Origin: Bog-756 sp963835465
Lineage (GTDB): Bacteria > Actinomycetota > Acidimicrobiia > Acidimicrobiales > RAAP-2
Direction of reading: 5' to 3'
NCBI GenBank assembly: GCA_963835465.1
Contig: CAWIFR010000001.1
Location: 372,001 to 436,000 of the forward strand
DNA length: 64,000 nucleotides
Position 1 is the stretch's first letter, and every line of letters starts with the position of its first letter. Below, piece after piece: positions 1 through 8,934 of this stretch. Under the pieces are notes generated by a model. That model did not search any database and was not told the DNA's origin. It worked only from the letters and a program-made list of their open reading frames with translations. Made by a program: the position numbers and the translations under genes.

Positions 1-533
1 TGGACGCGCCGCGCACCCGTGTCGAGCGGCCATGCGGCACGCATGCCGGCCGGGTCGAACCAGCGGGCCACCAGCAGCCCGGTGGCGAGCTCGGGACGGG
101 CCTCGGCGACCGCGTCGAGGGAGCCGGGCCAGAACGAGGAGACGACCACGCTGGTCGCCCGGCCCGCGCGCCACCACCAGCTCGGCGACCTCCCGGGCCA
201 GCGCTCGTCGGGGTCGAAGCCGGGCTCGCCGGGCAGGTTCTTGACCTCGATGTTGACGGTCAGTCCCTCGACAGGCCTCCAGGGCGGCCGCCAGCGAGCG
301 GGACCGACTCGGGGAGCTGGTCGGACGCGCAGCTCGTGGATCGGGCCCGACGCCCGGGATCGACCGGGTCGTGGTGGACGGCGAGGGCCCCGTCGGCGGT
401 CCGCCGGACGTCGAGCTCGACCCCGTCGGCCCCGAGGCGCCGGGCCCGGAAGAAGGCCTCGAGGGTGTTCTCGCCGGATCCCGGTGGCCGGGTCGGGGCT
501 CCCCCGGTGTGCATGGACCGCCGGTACCGTCAT
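1..533 (-). CDS. Glycerophosphodiester phosphodiesterase, partial and frameshifted
   Basis: GDPD-family TIM-barrel enzyme, expected to hydrolyse glycerophosphodiesters to glycerol-3-phosphate and an alcohol. The fragments read MTVPAVHAHRGSPDPATG, then ENTLEAFFRARRLGAD followed by GVELDVRRTADG and LAVHHDP, then in a third frame VNIEVKNLPGEPGFDP. These are the family's HRG, ENT, ELDV, HD and EVK blocks in the correct order. I start at the ATG at 533 because only that frame contains the HRG catalytic histidine; an ATG at 514 would lose it. At least two indels split the gene, and the C-terminal half lies beyond the window edge. The family is clear; the specific substrate cannot be given. Confidence 0.75.
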   Translation of the reverse strand, partial: MTVPAVHAHRGSPDPATGIRREHPRGLLPGPAPRGRRGRARRPADRRRGPRRPPRPGRSRASGPIHELRVRPAPRVGPARWRPPWRPVEGLTVNIEVKNLPGEPGFDPDERWPGRSPSWWWRAGRATSVVVSSFWPGSLDAVAEARPELATGLLVARWFDPAGMRAAWPLDTGARRV

Positions 534-691
534 CGCTCCGGACCCTCCTCGGACTGGTCCGTCGCCGGGAGTGCCGATTCGGGGCAGATCAGGGGCGGAT
601 TCCGGCACAAGAACTGGTTGCAACCGTGAGTGCCGGTGATTACTCTAGTGAACGAATCCTGAACGGCCGGTGACAGTTTGGCGCCGAGCTA

Positions 692-707
692 TGTGAAACA
701 GATCACA
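692..707. promoter_or_regulatory. CRP-family binding site upstream of whiB1
   Basis: Perfect palindrome TGTGA-AACAGA-TCACA, the textbook CRP/FNR consensus, centred about 47 bp before the whiB1 GTG. From established knowledge, M. tuberculosis whiB1 is controlled by the CRP homologue Rv3676 through sites of this form. That the same control operates here is inference. Confidence 0.7.
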
Positions 708-746
708 AACAGGGAATCTCGGGAATCGGGAGCGGAGGAAGCAATC

Positions 747-1037
747 GTGGCCCTGATGTGGAACCGTACGGTCGAATGGGACGACGGTGACTGGCGGCAT
801 CTGGCCGCCTGTCGCAGCACCGAGCCCGACCTCTTCTTCCCCATCGGCACGACCGGGCCGGCCGTCGACCAGATCGAGGCGGCCAAGCGGGTCTGCCGGG
901 GCTGCGACGCCCAGGAGCCCTGCCTCGACTTCGCCCTGGCCACCAACCAGGAGTCCGGCGTCTGGGGCGGTACCTCCGAAGAGGAGCGCCGCAAGCTCCG
1001 CAAGGCCTGGTTGGCCGCCCGCCGCCGCGCCTCCTGA
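747..1037 (+). CDS. whiB1: WhiB1-type iron-sulfur transcription factor
   Basis: A 96-residue Wbl protein. Four cysteines at about residues 22, 50, 53 and 59 (C-x27-C-x2-C-x5-C) form the [4Fe-4S] site, followed by the GVWGG turn at about 71-75 and a basic C-terminal tail. WhiB1 in M. tuberculosis is an essential, nitric-oxide-sensitive regulator that binds the primary sigma factor. The best match among Wbl types is WhiB1 (WRH near the start, LFFP, SGVWGG), and the gene converges on pdtaS exactly as Rv3219/Rv3220c do. I chose GTG 747 because GGAGGA lies 7 nt upstream; an in-frame start at 678 would run through the CRP-type site. Confidence 0.9.
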   Translation: MALMWNRTVEWDDGDWRHLAACRSTEPDLFFPIGTTGPAVDQIEAAKRVCRGCDAQEPCLDFALATNQESGVWGGTSEEERRKLRKAWLAARRRAS

Positions 1038-1139
1038 GCCCGAGCCGTCACCGCGCCCCCCTGCCTCCGGTCCGACCGGGCCTCCCGCCGCTCGTCGATC
1101 GCTCCTGACCGGCATCCGCGCCACCCGTCGCCGGCTGCC

Positions 1140-2768
1140 GTGCACGAGCCCCCACGTCCGTCTCGCCGAGTGCGCCGTCCTGACCGGAAGCTCGATGGCC
1201 ACGACCGTTCCCCGCATCCCGGGTGCTCGTCTCGCCGGTTGCGCATGGTGATGGTGCCGTCCAGCTGGCTGCGGACGAGATCCCGCACGATGGACAGTCC
1301 GAGGCTCTGGGTGGCGTCGATGTCGAATCCCTCGGGCAGGCCCGAGCCGTTGTCGATGACCTCGAGGGTCAGAGCCGCGAGGTCGTTCATCAGGTGCACC
1401 CGGATGCGGCCCGGCGGCTGAGCCGGGCCCCGACGTCGTCATCCGGCCGACGTCGCCTCCGCCTCCGCCCCGTCGGCCGTCGCCCTGCGGTCTCCCAGGT
1501 GGCGTCGGTGAAGGCGTGCTCGACGGCGTTCTGAAGGAGCTCGGCCAGGACCACGGCCAGCGGCGTGGCCACGTCGGCCGGCACCTCGCCGAGCTCGCCG
1601 GTCACCTCGAAGGTCAGCCCGCGACCCTGCACGACCGAGTCCTCGGCCATCCGGATCAGTGACGTGACGATCTCGTCGAAGGGAACCTGGTCACTGGGCT
1701 CGCGGGACAGGATCTCGTGGACGATGGCGATGGACCGGACCCGCCGCTCGGCCTCGAACAGAGCCACCCGCCCCTCCCCGCGGGGTAGCCGGCGGGCCTG
1801 CAGCCGCAGCAGCGCCGAGATGGTCTGCAGGTTGTTCTTGACCCGGTGGTGCACCTCCCGGATGGCGGCGTCCTTGGACAGCAGCAGCCGGTCGAGACGG
1901 CGGACGTCGGTGACGTCCCGGAGCAGCACCAGGCACCCGGTGACCACGTCGTCGGCCATCAGCGGGATGCAGTGGAGGAGGACGGTCACGTCCGGTCGTC
2001 GCTCCACCTCCTCGACCACCGGGAGCGCCGAGGCCAGTGCCCACTCGATGGCCGACTCCTCGATGCCCAGGTCGGTGAGGCGCCGGCCCTCGGTCTGGGA
2101 GTACATGCCCATCCGGTGCAGGGCGTTGGTGGCGTTGGGCGAGGCGTAGCGCACCCGGCCCTCCTCGTCGACCACCACGACACCGTCTCCCACTCTCGGG
2201 GCCTCCTCGGTGGCCACCTCCTCGCTGGGGAACGGGAAGGTGGACTCCGAGATCATGACGGCGAATCGGTCGAAGAGGTCCCGGTAGGTCCGCTCCAGGT
2301 GGCCGGGGCGCCGGCCCGCGCCGGCGGCCAACCGGGCCAGGACGGCGACGGTGGTGCCCTTCGCACCGAACCGGGATGCAGTGGAGTCGCACCGGCTCGT
2401 CGCCGGGCTCGAGGAGCACCTCTCCCCGGCTGACTTCTCCGCTGTCGATCGTGTGGACGGCCAGGGGCCAGTCGGCGGTGGCCACGGTCTGCCCGACCAA
2501 GTCGTGCTCGACGACGGTGGCGCTGTTGGACGGTCGCATCTGCCCCAGGATGACCAACTCGGTCTCGCGGTCGTCGGCGACCGGGGCCGGCCGGCCGTCG
2601 GGCCGGTCGTTGTCCTCGGAGGGATGGGCCATCGGGGCCAACAGCACCAGGTCCGAGAAGGAGAGGTCGGCCAGGATCCCCCAGGTGCCCAAGCAGGCGT
2701 TGGAGGTGACCGAGTTGGACGTCGTCGAGATTGGTGCGTTCGAAGGCCAGCTCCGCCGGGGTGGCCAC
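1140..2768 (-). CDS. pdtaS: PdtaS-like cytosolic sensor histidine kinase, frameshifted
   Basis: HisKA_2-family kinase that in mycobacteria phosphorylates the antiterminator-type response regulator PdtaR. The pieces in order are an N-terminal GAF-like domain (LADLSFSDLVLLAPM), a PAS domain (YASPNATNALHRMG), the phosphoacceptor segment EVHHRVKNNLQT, and the ATPase domain (ELLQNAVEHAF, then DNGSGLPEGF and SLGLSIVRDLV). The same order and motifs occur in Rv3220c, and the neighbour is whiB1. It starts at a GTG two bases after the stop of the upstream PHP gene, which suggests translational coupling. At least three indels break the frame, and no convincing stop is visible, so the 3' end is approximate. 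No PdtaR gene lies in the window. Confidence 0.85.
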
Positions 2769-2770
2769 GG

Positions 2771-3655
2771 TCAGCGCTCCGGAGGTGGCGTGATGGCTAC
2801 CGCATAGGACTGCCGGTGCCGATACCCCTGGAGCTTGGTGACGCCGGCCTTCCCCAAGAGGTCCCGCAGGTCGTCGGCCCGGTCGGCCACGTCGGGCAGG
2901 GAGTGGGCGTCCGACGCCGTGGTCAGGGGGACGCCACGGCTCACCAGGCGCCGGAGGAGTGGTGGGGCCGGATACTCCTCGCCGACCGGCTTCCTCCAGC
3001 CGGCGGAGGACACCTCGACGGCCATACCCGAGCGCACCGCCGCCTCGGTGATGCGGTCGTAGTACTCCTCGGTCACCGCCGGCACCCGGCCGGTCACCTT
3101 GACCAGGTCGGGGTGGGCGAACACGTCACACACCCCGGACGCACCGAGCTCCTCCATGGCCGAGGTGTACTCGTCCCACACTGCGTCGATGTCCCGTACG
3201 TCCCACTCGGCCATCACCAGGGGGTCGCTGAGCACGTCGAACCGCCAGGTCCCCAGCCAGTGGATCGAGCCCAGCAGCACATCGAAGGGATAGCCGTCGA
3301 GCAGCCCCGCCACCTGGTCCATCCGATCCTGGTAGTAGTCGACCTCCAGGCCGAGGACCACCGGAAGCCCCTCGGCCTTCACCGCCTCGACCACCTCGAC
3401 GTAGTCGTCGAGGTCGACGCGGGCGTGGTGGTCCCAGTAGGCGGCCATGCCCGGCCGGAGCTCGTCACCGGGAAGGTCGTCCCAGAACCCGCCCAGCAGG
3501 TCCTTGGCCTGGGTGAAGCGGAAGAGGTGCTCGGTGAGGGCGATCTCGGTGACCCCGGCCTCGACCGCCCGTCGGCAGTAGGCGGTCACCTGGTCCACGG
3601 TGGCCTCGGCGTCGGCCTGGGAGTGGGGCCACAGATGGAGGTGGTAATCAAGCAC
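2771..3655 (-). CDS. PHP-domain phosphatase, histidinol-phosphatase type
   Basis: An intact 294-residue PHP metallophosphoesterase. The metal-binding motifs are in order: DYHLHL (His5, His7), TEHLFRF (Glu42, His43), GLEVDYY near 103, GSIHWL near 130, FAHPDL near 180 and SDAH near 250. Length and motif order fit HisJ-type histidinol-phosphate phosphatases, but no other his genes are nearby, so the true substrate could be a different phosphoester. It is closely followed by pdtaS and preceded by the O-methyltransferase on the same strand. Confidence 0.8.
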   Translation of the reverse strand: MLDYHLHLWPHSQADAEATVDQVTAYCRRAVEAGVTEIALTEHLFRFTQAKDLLGGFWDDLPGDELRPGMAAYWDHHARVDLDDYVEVVEAVKAEGLPVVLGLEVDYYQDRMDQVAGLLDGYPFDVLLGSIHWLGTWRFDVLSDPLVMAEWDVRDIDAVWDEYTSAMEELGASGVCDVFAHPDLVKVTGRVPAVTEEYYDRITEAAVRSGMAVEVSSAGWRKPVGEEYPAPPLLRRLVSRGVPLTTASDAHSLPDVADRADDLRDLLGKAGVTKLQGYRHRQSYAVAITPPPER

Positions 3656-3667
3656 GTCGGCTCCCTC

Positions 3668-4312
3668 CTACCCGGCCCGCCGGATGAGGGTCACCCCGTC
3701 GCGGACCGTGGTCTGTACCACTACGACCCGGGGGTCGACGGCCAGGGCGTCGTTGAACCGACGGAGGGCGGCGGTGTCCTCGGTGGTGTCGGCCGGGTCG
3801 AGGATCCGGCCACTCCACAGGGTGTTGTCGGCGGCGATCAGGCCCCGGGGGGCCAGCTTCGGCAGCACCGCCTCGAGGTAGGCCGGATAGGCGGCCTTGT
3901 CGGCGTCGATGAAGACGAGGTCGAAGGGTCCCGGCAGGGTGGCGATGGTGTCGAGGGCCGGTCCCTCCACCACCTCGATGGTGTCGGCGTAGGGGCTCGA
4001 GGCGATGTGGCGACGGGCGAACTCGGCGTGCACCGGGGAGATCTCGCAGCTGGTGATCTTGCCTCCCGGGGCCAGTCCGGGGGCCATGGCCAGGGCCGAG
4101 TACCCACCGAAGGTCCCGATCTCGAGCACCGACCGGGCGCCGAGGGCGAAGACCAGCATCTCGAGGTACCGGCCTTCGAGGCGGCCGACCATCATCCCGG
4201 GCGCCTCCAGGGTCCCGCGGAGATCGGTGGCCAACTCCTCCAGGTAGGGAGGCGGGGCGGTGGTGTGGGCCGCGGCATAGGCCTCGAGCTCGGGGTCGAC
4301 GATGTTGGTCAC
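3668..4312 (-). CDS. SAM-dependent O-methyltransferase (caffeoyl-CoA type)
   Basis: A 214-residue class I methyltransferase of the PF01596 group. SAM-binding motif I is VLEIGTFGGYSALAMA, followed by CEISPVHAEFARRHI, the metal site DLVFIDADK and the AADNTLWSG block. This family transfers methyl groups to catechol-like hydroxyls using a divalent metal. The open frame has no stop upstream and runs into the ATPase gene; I place the start at GTG 4312, where similarity begins (TNIVDPELEAY). Substrate unknown. Intact. Confidence 0.85.
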   Translation of the reverse strand: MTNIVDPELEAYAAAHTTAPPPYLEELATDLRGTLEAPGMMVGRLEGRYLEMLVFALGARSVLEIGTFGGYSALAMAPGLAPGGKITSCEISPVHAEFARRHIASSPYADTIEVVEGPALDTIATLPGPFDLVFIDADKAAYPAYLEAVLPKLAPRGLIAADNTLWSGRILDPADTTEDTAALRRFNDALAVDPRVVVVQTTVRDGVTLIRRAG

Positions 4313-4403
4313 GGAAGCATCGTATGGCAGGCGGGACACCGTTCCCGATCGACGCACCGGCGATGCCGGCGGCAGGAGCTCGATGCCACCTCGCCGTGGT
4401 CCA

Positions 4404-5667
4404 CTACTCCCAGATCTGCTCACCGAGCCGGACCAGGCCGGCCAGATCGAAGATGTCGGTGTCGAAGAACGGCACCGACGCCAGCACGTCGGGCACCACC
4501 GACAGCATTGATCGCTCCTCCATCTCCCGCAGGGCCACCACCTGGAAGTTGAGATAGCTGTCGGCCACTTCGGTGAGGACCCGACCGATCTGGTCGGTGT
4601 CGCCGAGGGTCGGGATCGCCGGCGGCCAGTACCGGGGCCAGCTGTTCGGCCAGCTCGCCGGCCCGGTCCCGCAACGCCTCGGCCACACGGGCGCCCTCGC
4701 TTCCCCGCAGGTAGTCGGGGAGGACCTTGTTCAGGACGATGGCACCCAGATGGAGTCGACCGCGAAGTCAGCTGCTCGGCGAAGAACTCGGCCTCCCGCA
4801 GGGGTACCGCCTCCAGGGTGGACACCACGATGAAGGTGGTCCGCCGGTCGGAGAGGAGCCGGCCCACTGACTCCGAACGCTCGACGAACCCCTCGTACAT
4901 GGACTGGAACAGGATGAAGAACTCGGAGATGTCGGCGAGGAACTCGGTGCCCAGGATCCGGTCGGCCACCTGATAGAAGGGTTTGGTGGCCACGTTGACC
5001 AGGCGCGAGCGGTACGGGACGATCAGCCAGCGCAGCAGTCTGGAGGAGAAGAAGTCGGCCATGCGCTGGGGGGCATCGAGGAAGTCCAGTGCGTTGCGGG
5101 TGGGCGGGGTGTCCACCACGATCAGGTCGTAGTCGCTCTCCGAGTGGATCTCGTAGAGCCGCTCCATGGCGATGTAGTCGTGACTCTGCACGAACTTCCC
5201 CGAGATGTTCTGGTAGAGCGGATTGGCCAGGATCTCGTCCCGGGTCTGGACATCGGGTGCATGCCGTCGGATGAGATCGTCCCAGCTCTCCTTGGTGTCG
5301 AGCATGGCCGCCCACAGCTGCCCCCGCGGCTTGATCCCCGCGGCGCGGAAGGCCTCGTCGGGGACCCGGTGCTCGGTGTTGCCGATGCCGTCCAGACCCG
5401 AGGGCATCGGCCAGCCGGCGGGCCGGGTCGACGGTGAGCACCAGCACCTTGCTGCCGTGCCGGATGGCGGCCATGATCGCCGCCGCGGCCGCCGTCGTGG
5501 TCTTGCCCACCCCTCCGGGCCCGCAGGCGACCACGATCTCCTTGGTGGCCAACAGGCCGTCCATGGAGCCGCGCCCGGCCGACGAGCACCTTCGATCCCT
5601 CGGAGGCCTGGTCTGGCGCCGGGGGCTGCCCGGACTTCGCTCCCCGGGCGGAACGGGCGGCGGCCAT
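4404..5667 (-). CDS. Get3/ArsA-like ATPase, second of a pair, frameshifted
   Basis: SIMIBI-class ATPase with a deviant Walker A GPGGVGKTTT, then VDPARRLADALG, the switch segment DLIVVDTPPTRNALDFLDAP and a C-terminal YLNFQVVALREMEERS region. It resembles the BagA/BagB (Rv3679/Rv3680) pair of mycobacterial Get3-like proteins. The start ATG 5667 overlaps the stop of the upstream paralogue by one base (TGATG), so the two are co-translated. Frames change at least three times, near 5400, 4750 and 4610, and the real stop is TAG at 4404. The long open frame that seems to join it to the methyltransferase is an indel artefact. Confidence 0.8.
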
Positions 5668-6614
5668 CAGTAGCCCAGCTCCTCGCCCAGGGAGGCGGCC
5701 ACCTGTCGGGTGGTCCGCAGCCCGTGGGACCGGGTGAACAGGTAGGGCAGGTAGAGCATCGGGACACTCCCGTCGATCCCGTGGCGCAGTCGGTCGAGAT
5801 GGGTGGTGCGGGTGCGCCGCATGGTCACGGCCAGTCGGGCGGCGTCGAGGACCGGTCCGGCCTCGCCCCCCACCAGAGCATCGAGCGAGGCCAGGGGTCC
5901 GGCCTGGGCCAGGGCGTCGAACACCTCTTCCTCCTGGCGTCCGAAGAGCTCGGGGAGCACCCGGTTGACCACCACGGCGGAGAGCTGGACGGTGGTCTCC
6001 TCCCTCACCCGCACGGCCAGTTCGATGGTCTCGTTGACCGGCATCTCCTCGGGGGTGCACACCGCGACCAGCCCCGTCCTCCGCTGGTCGGAGAGGATCT
6101 CCAGCATCCAGTCCGTCTGGGTGCGGATGAGGCCCACCTTGACCAGGTTGTTGATGGCCTGTGGGGCGGCCAACTGGCCGATGATGTGCCCCGAGGCCGG
6201 GGCGTCCACCACCACGAGGTCGTAGTTCCGCTCCCGCACCTCGTAGCAGAGCTTGCCCACGGTGAGGATCTCCCGAACGCCGGGCGCCGCGGTGGCCACG
6301 AAGTCGAACGCCTTGGCCAGGGGACCGATGCGGCCCACCACGGGGATCTTGAGCTGGAGCTTCAGGTACTCCCGGAGCGACGCCTCGGTGTCCATGGTCA
6401 TGGCGAAGAGACCCGGCAGGATCTCCCGCTCGTTGAAGCCGGTGGGGGGCGCCTCGTAGAAGCCGGCCACGTCGCCCTTGGCGTCGACCTCGCAGATCAG
6501 CACCTTCTTTCCCCGGAGCGAGGCCAAGAGGGCCAGCGCCGAGGCCACCGTGGTCTTGCCCACGCCGCCTTTCCCGGTGACGAAGAGCAGCTTGAGGTCG
6601 AGGAGCGGGTTCAT
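5667..6614 (-). CDS. Get3/ArsA-like ATPase, first of a pair
   Basis: An intact 315-residue ATPase with deviant Walker A GKGGVGKTTV near residues 14-23, CEVDAKGDVAGF, and the nucleotide-binding block YDLVVVDAPASGH. It lacks the arsenite-binding cysteine set of true ArsA. Mycobacteria carry a comparable adjacent pair (Rv3679/Rv3680, BagA/BagB), thought to act as a heterodimer. The first gene of such pairs is usually the shorter and more conserved, as here. Role in this organism: inferred only. Confidence 0.85.
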   Translation of the reverse strand: MNPLLDLKLLFVTGKGGVGKTTVASALALLASLRGKKVLICEVDAKGDVAGFYEAPPTGFNEREILPGLFAMTMDTEASLREYLKLQLKIPVVGRIGPLAKAFDFVATAAPGVREILTVGKLCYEVRERNYDLVVVDAPASGHIIGQLAAPQAINNLVKVGLIRTQTDWMLEILSDQRRTGLVAVCTPEEMPVNETIELAVRVREETTVQLSAVVVNRVLPELFGRQEEEVFDALAQAGPLASLDALVGGEAGPVLDAARLAVTMRRTRTTHLDRLRHGIDGSVPMLYLPYLFTRSHGLRTTRQVAASLGEELGY

Positions 6615-6678
6615 CGAGCCGGGACCCGCGCCGGCATCACCGCTCCGATCCGACCGGGGTGCGCTGGCCGGGGTCGGA

Positions 6679-6915
6679 TCAGGAGATCCCGAAACCGACC
6701 CGCCGGTCGGACGCCGGGGGGTCCACCTCGACGTAGGCCACCTTGCCGACCGGGACGCCGACCTGACGCCCCTTCCGATCGGTCAGCCAGAGGATGGTCC
6801 CGTCCTGGGCCAGCGCCTTTTCGATGTCGGCCAGGACCTTCTCGCGGTCCGCATCGTCGGGCAACTCGATGTCGAGCTCCTTCATCGACTGCACGATTCC
6901 GATACGCACGTCCAC
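6679..6915 (-). CDS. DUF3107 small protein
   Basis: A 78-residue acidic protein beginning MDVRIGIVQSMKELDIELP, with the central GRQVGVPVGKVAYVEV strand. This is the DUF3107 family, found almost only in Actinobacteria (Rv3208A/TB9.4 in M. tuberculosis). No biochemical role is established. It lies upstream of, and on the same strand as, the paired ATPases, with a 64-bp gap. Intact. Confidence 0.85.
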   Translation of the reverse strand: MDVRIGIVQSMKELDIELPDDADREKVLADIEKALAQDGTILWLTDRKGRQVGVPVGKVAYVEVDPPASDRRVGFGIS

Positions 6916-7207
6916 CTGGCACGCTCCTCTCAGCTGGGCCCCGGCAGGACTGCCGGCCGCCCCCGACGATACAAGGTCCGGGGTCAGGGGCGTCCCCGGC
7001 CCAACGGGGCGGTGCCGATCGGGACCGGCCGCCCGGCCGCCCCACGGGCGTCACACCCGTGGGGCACACTGGATCGATGGCCGAGCCAGCATCCCGCGGG
7101 ACCCGATGTCGGGACCGCATCCGACGCCGGTCCCGTCCCCAACGAGCGGAACCGCCGCTGGGCGTCGACCATGGCCGGCCACGGGGGACCGGGAATCACC
7201 TTCGCCC

Positions 7208-8298
7208 ATGCCGACAGCCACGCCTCGGTCGGGCGGCGTCGACCGGCGGCGGTCCGGGGATGGTCAGACCGGACTCGACCGCCAGGCCCGCGAGGCCATG
7301 GAGGCCGACCAGCTGGCACCGGGGGCCACCCGGGGCCGACGGCGCGGGTCGGCGGGTGCGGCCCGAGGAGCCCGACCGCTGGCGGACCTGCTTCGAGCGG
7401 GATCGGGACCGCATCCTCCACGCCACCGCCTTCCGCCGACTGGCCGGCAAGACCCAGGTCTTCGTGTTCCCCGACGACCACCAGCGGACCCGGCTGACCC
7501 ACGCCCTCGAGGTGGCCCAGGTGGCCACCAGCGTGGCCCGGGCCTGTCGGCTCAACGTGGCCCTGACCGAGGCCATCGCCCTCGGCCACGACTGCGGGCA
7601 CGGCCCGGGGGGCCACGCCAGCGAGGACGCCCTCTCCCCGTACCTCGACGGCGGGTTCGACCATGCGCCATGGGGGGCCGACGTCTCCCTCGCCCCCCTC
7701 AACCTGTGCGCTCGAGACCCTCGACGGCATCCGCAACCACTCGTGGTCCCGGCCGGCGCCGGCCACCCCGGAGGGCGAGGTGGTGAGCTGGGCCGACCGG
7801 ATCGCCTACGTCTGCCACGACTTCGAGGACGCGGTGAAGAGCGGCATCGTCACCCCGAGCGCGCTGCCCGAGCTGGTCCGCCAGCGCTGCGGCGACCAGC
7901 GGAGCCAGCAGCTGGGCACCTTCATCGACGCCCTGGTGTCCGACCATCCTCCGGACCGGCCGGATCGGTATGGCCGACGAGGAGGCCGAGGCACTGGCCG
8001 CCTTCCGGGCCAGCAACTACGAGCACATCTACCTCCGACCCAGCTCGGTGGCCCAGGGGCGGGCGGTGGTGGCGGTGCTGCAGGCCCTGGTCGACCACTT
8101 CGGCGACCGGCCCAATCTGATCCCGACGGCGGAGACCAGGCCCCCGACCTGAACGGCGGCGAGCCGGAGGCGGTGCGGGCGGCGGTGGCCTACGTGGCCG
8201 GCATGACCGACCGGTTCGCCTTCAGCCAGGCCGTCGCCCTGCTCGGCTGGGACCCGGGCAAGCTTCCGGCCGGCATCGGGGTCACCGCCCGGCTCTGA
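7208..8298 (+). CDS. dGTPase-like HD-domain triphosphohydrolase, frameshifted
   Basis: Deoxyguanosinetriphosphate triphosphohydrolase-like protein, which removes tripolyphosphate from dNTPs and tunes nucleotide pools. Pieces in order: LDRQAREAMEADQLAPGA, RPEEPDRWRTCFERDRDR, ILHATAFRRLAGKTQVF, RLTHALEVAQVA (first His), LGHDCGHGPGGHASED (the HD core), LNHSW-type RNHSWSRPAPATPEGEV and SWADRIAYVCHDFEDAV. The frame changes near 7350, 7710, 7960 and about 8140. I start at ATG 7208 because that frame flows directly into the conserved LAPGA segment. The 292 bp upstream show no gene. Confidence 0.8.
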
Positions 8299-8352
8299 CC
8301 TCGCCGGGCCGCGCGGGTCCGTGCGGGCCGGAGCGGGCTCCGGACCGCGGGC

Positions 8353-8820
8353 TCAGCTCGTCCCTCGCTCCTGCTGCTCCCCGGTGACCACCACGGTGCA
8401 GGGGGCGTGGCGCACAAGGTGGTCGGAGACCGATCCGAGCACCGCCCGCTTTAGGCCGCCCCGGCCCCGGGAGCCCACCACGATGGCCCGGGCCGACAGG
8501 TCCTCGGCCAGCTGGCCGATGGCCGTGGCCGGGTCGCCGCTCAGCACCGTGGTCTCGGCGCCGGCCAGCCCCAACGCCTCGACGGTCGCCGTCCACGATC
8601 GATCGGGCGTCGGCGATCGGCCCGATGGCCTGCTCGTCGAACTCCTCGGGGAGACCACCGGGCCGCCGAAGCCGCTCCCGGTCAGGAGGGTCGGATCGGG
8701 GGTGTCGGCCACGGTCACCACCACGGGCACGGCGTCGGGGCCGAGCAGCGCCCAGCCCGCGGCCAGCGCCTGGGTCGAGCGCTCGGATCCGTCCGTGCAC
8801 AGCAAGCACCGTGAAGTCAC
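8353..8820 (-). CDS. Universal stress protein (UspA family), frameshifted
   Basis: About 155 residues with a Rossmann-like Usp fold. The N-terminus is TSRCLLCTDGSERSTQA, and the C-terminal ATP-binding block IVVGSRGRGGLKRAVLGSVS is followed by HAPCTVVV, the G-2x-G-9x-G(S/T) signature of nucleotide-binding Usp proteins. The middle segment EEFDEQAIGPIADA lies in another frame, so two nearby indels compensate each other. GTG 8820 is the likely start. Confidence 0.8.
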   Translation of the reverse strand: MTSRCLLCTDGSERSTQALAAGWALLGPDAVPVVVTVADTPDPTLLTGSGFGGPVVSPRSSTSRPSGRSPTPDRSWTATVEALGLAGAETTVLSGDPATAIGQLAEDLSARAIVVGSRGRGGLKRAVLGSVSDHLVRHAPCTVVVTGEQQERGTS

Positions 8821-8934
8821 GTGCACCGTACCAATGCGTCGAGCCGTGACGGCCGACGGGCCGTCCGTGCGCCCCGGACGGGGGGCCGGCCGTAGGATCG
8901 ACCACCGTGGACCGGGGCGATCACGGGCTGGGCG

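Noticed and set aside
2351..4552. Open frame of 733 codons on the plus strand
   Set aside because: Antisense to PdtaS, PHP phosphatase and methyltransferase genes, all with clear motifs; long antisense frames are common at this GC content.
3668..5767. Apparent ATPase/O-methyltransferase fusion of 699 residues
   Set aside because: The ATPase C-terminus lies in another frame and ends at TAG 4404; the junction residues match neither family.
4404..6614. Arsenite efflux ATPases (ArsA)
   Set aside because: No arsenite-binding cysteine cluster and no arsB or arsR nearby; the Get3-like assignment fits better.
5223..8120. Open frame of 965 codons on the plus strand
   Set aside because: Mostly antisense to the two ATPase genes and DUF3107; only its last part carries true dGTPase segments, joined by chance.
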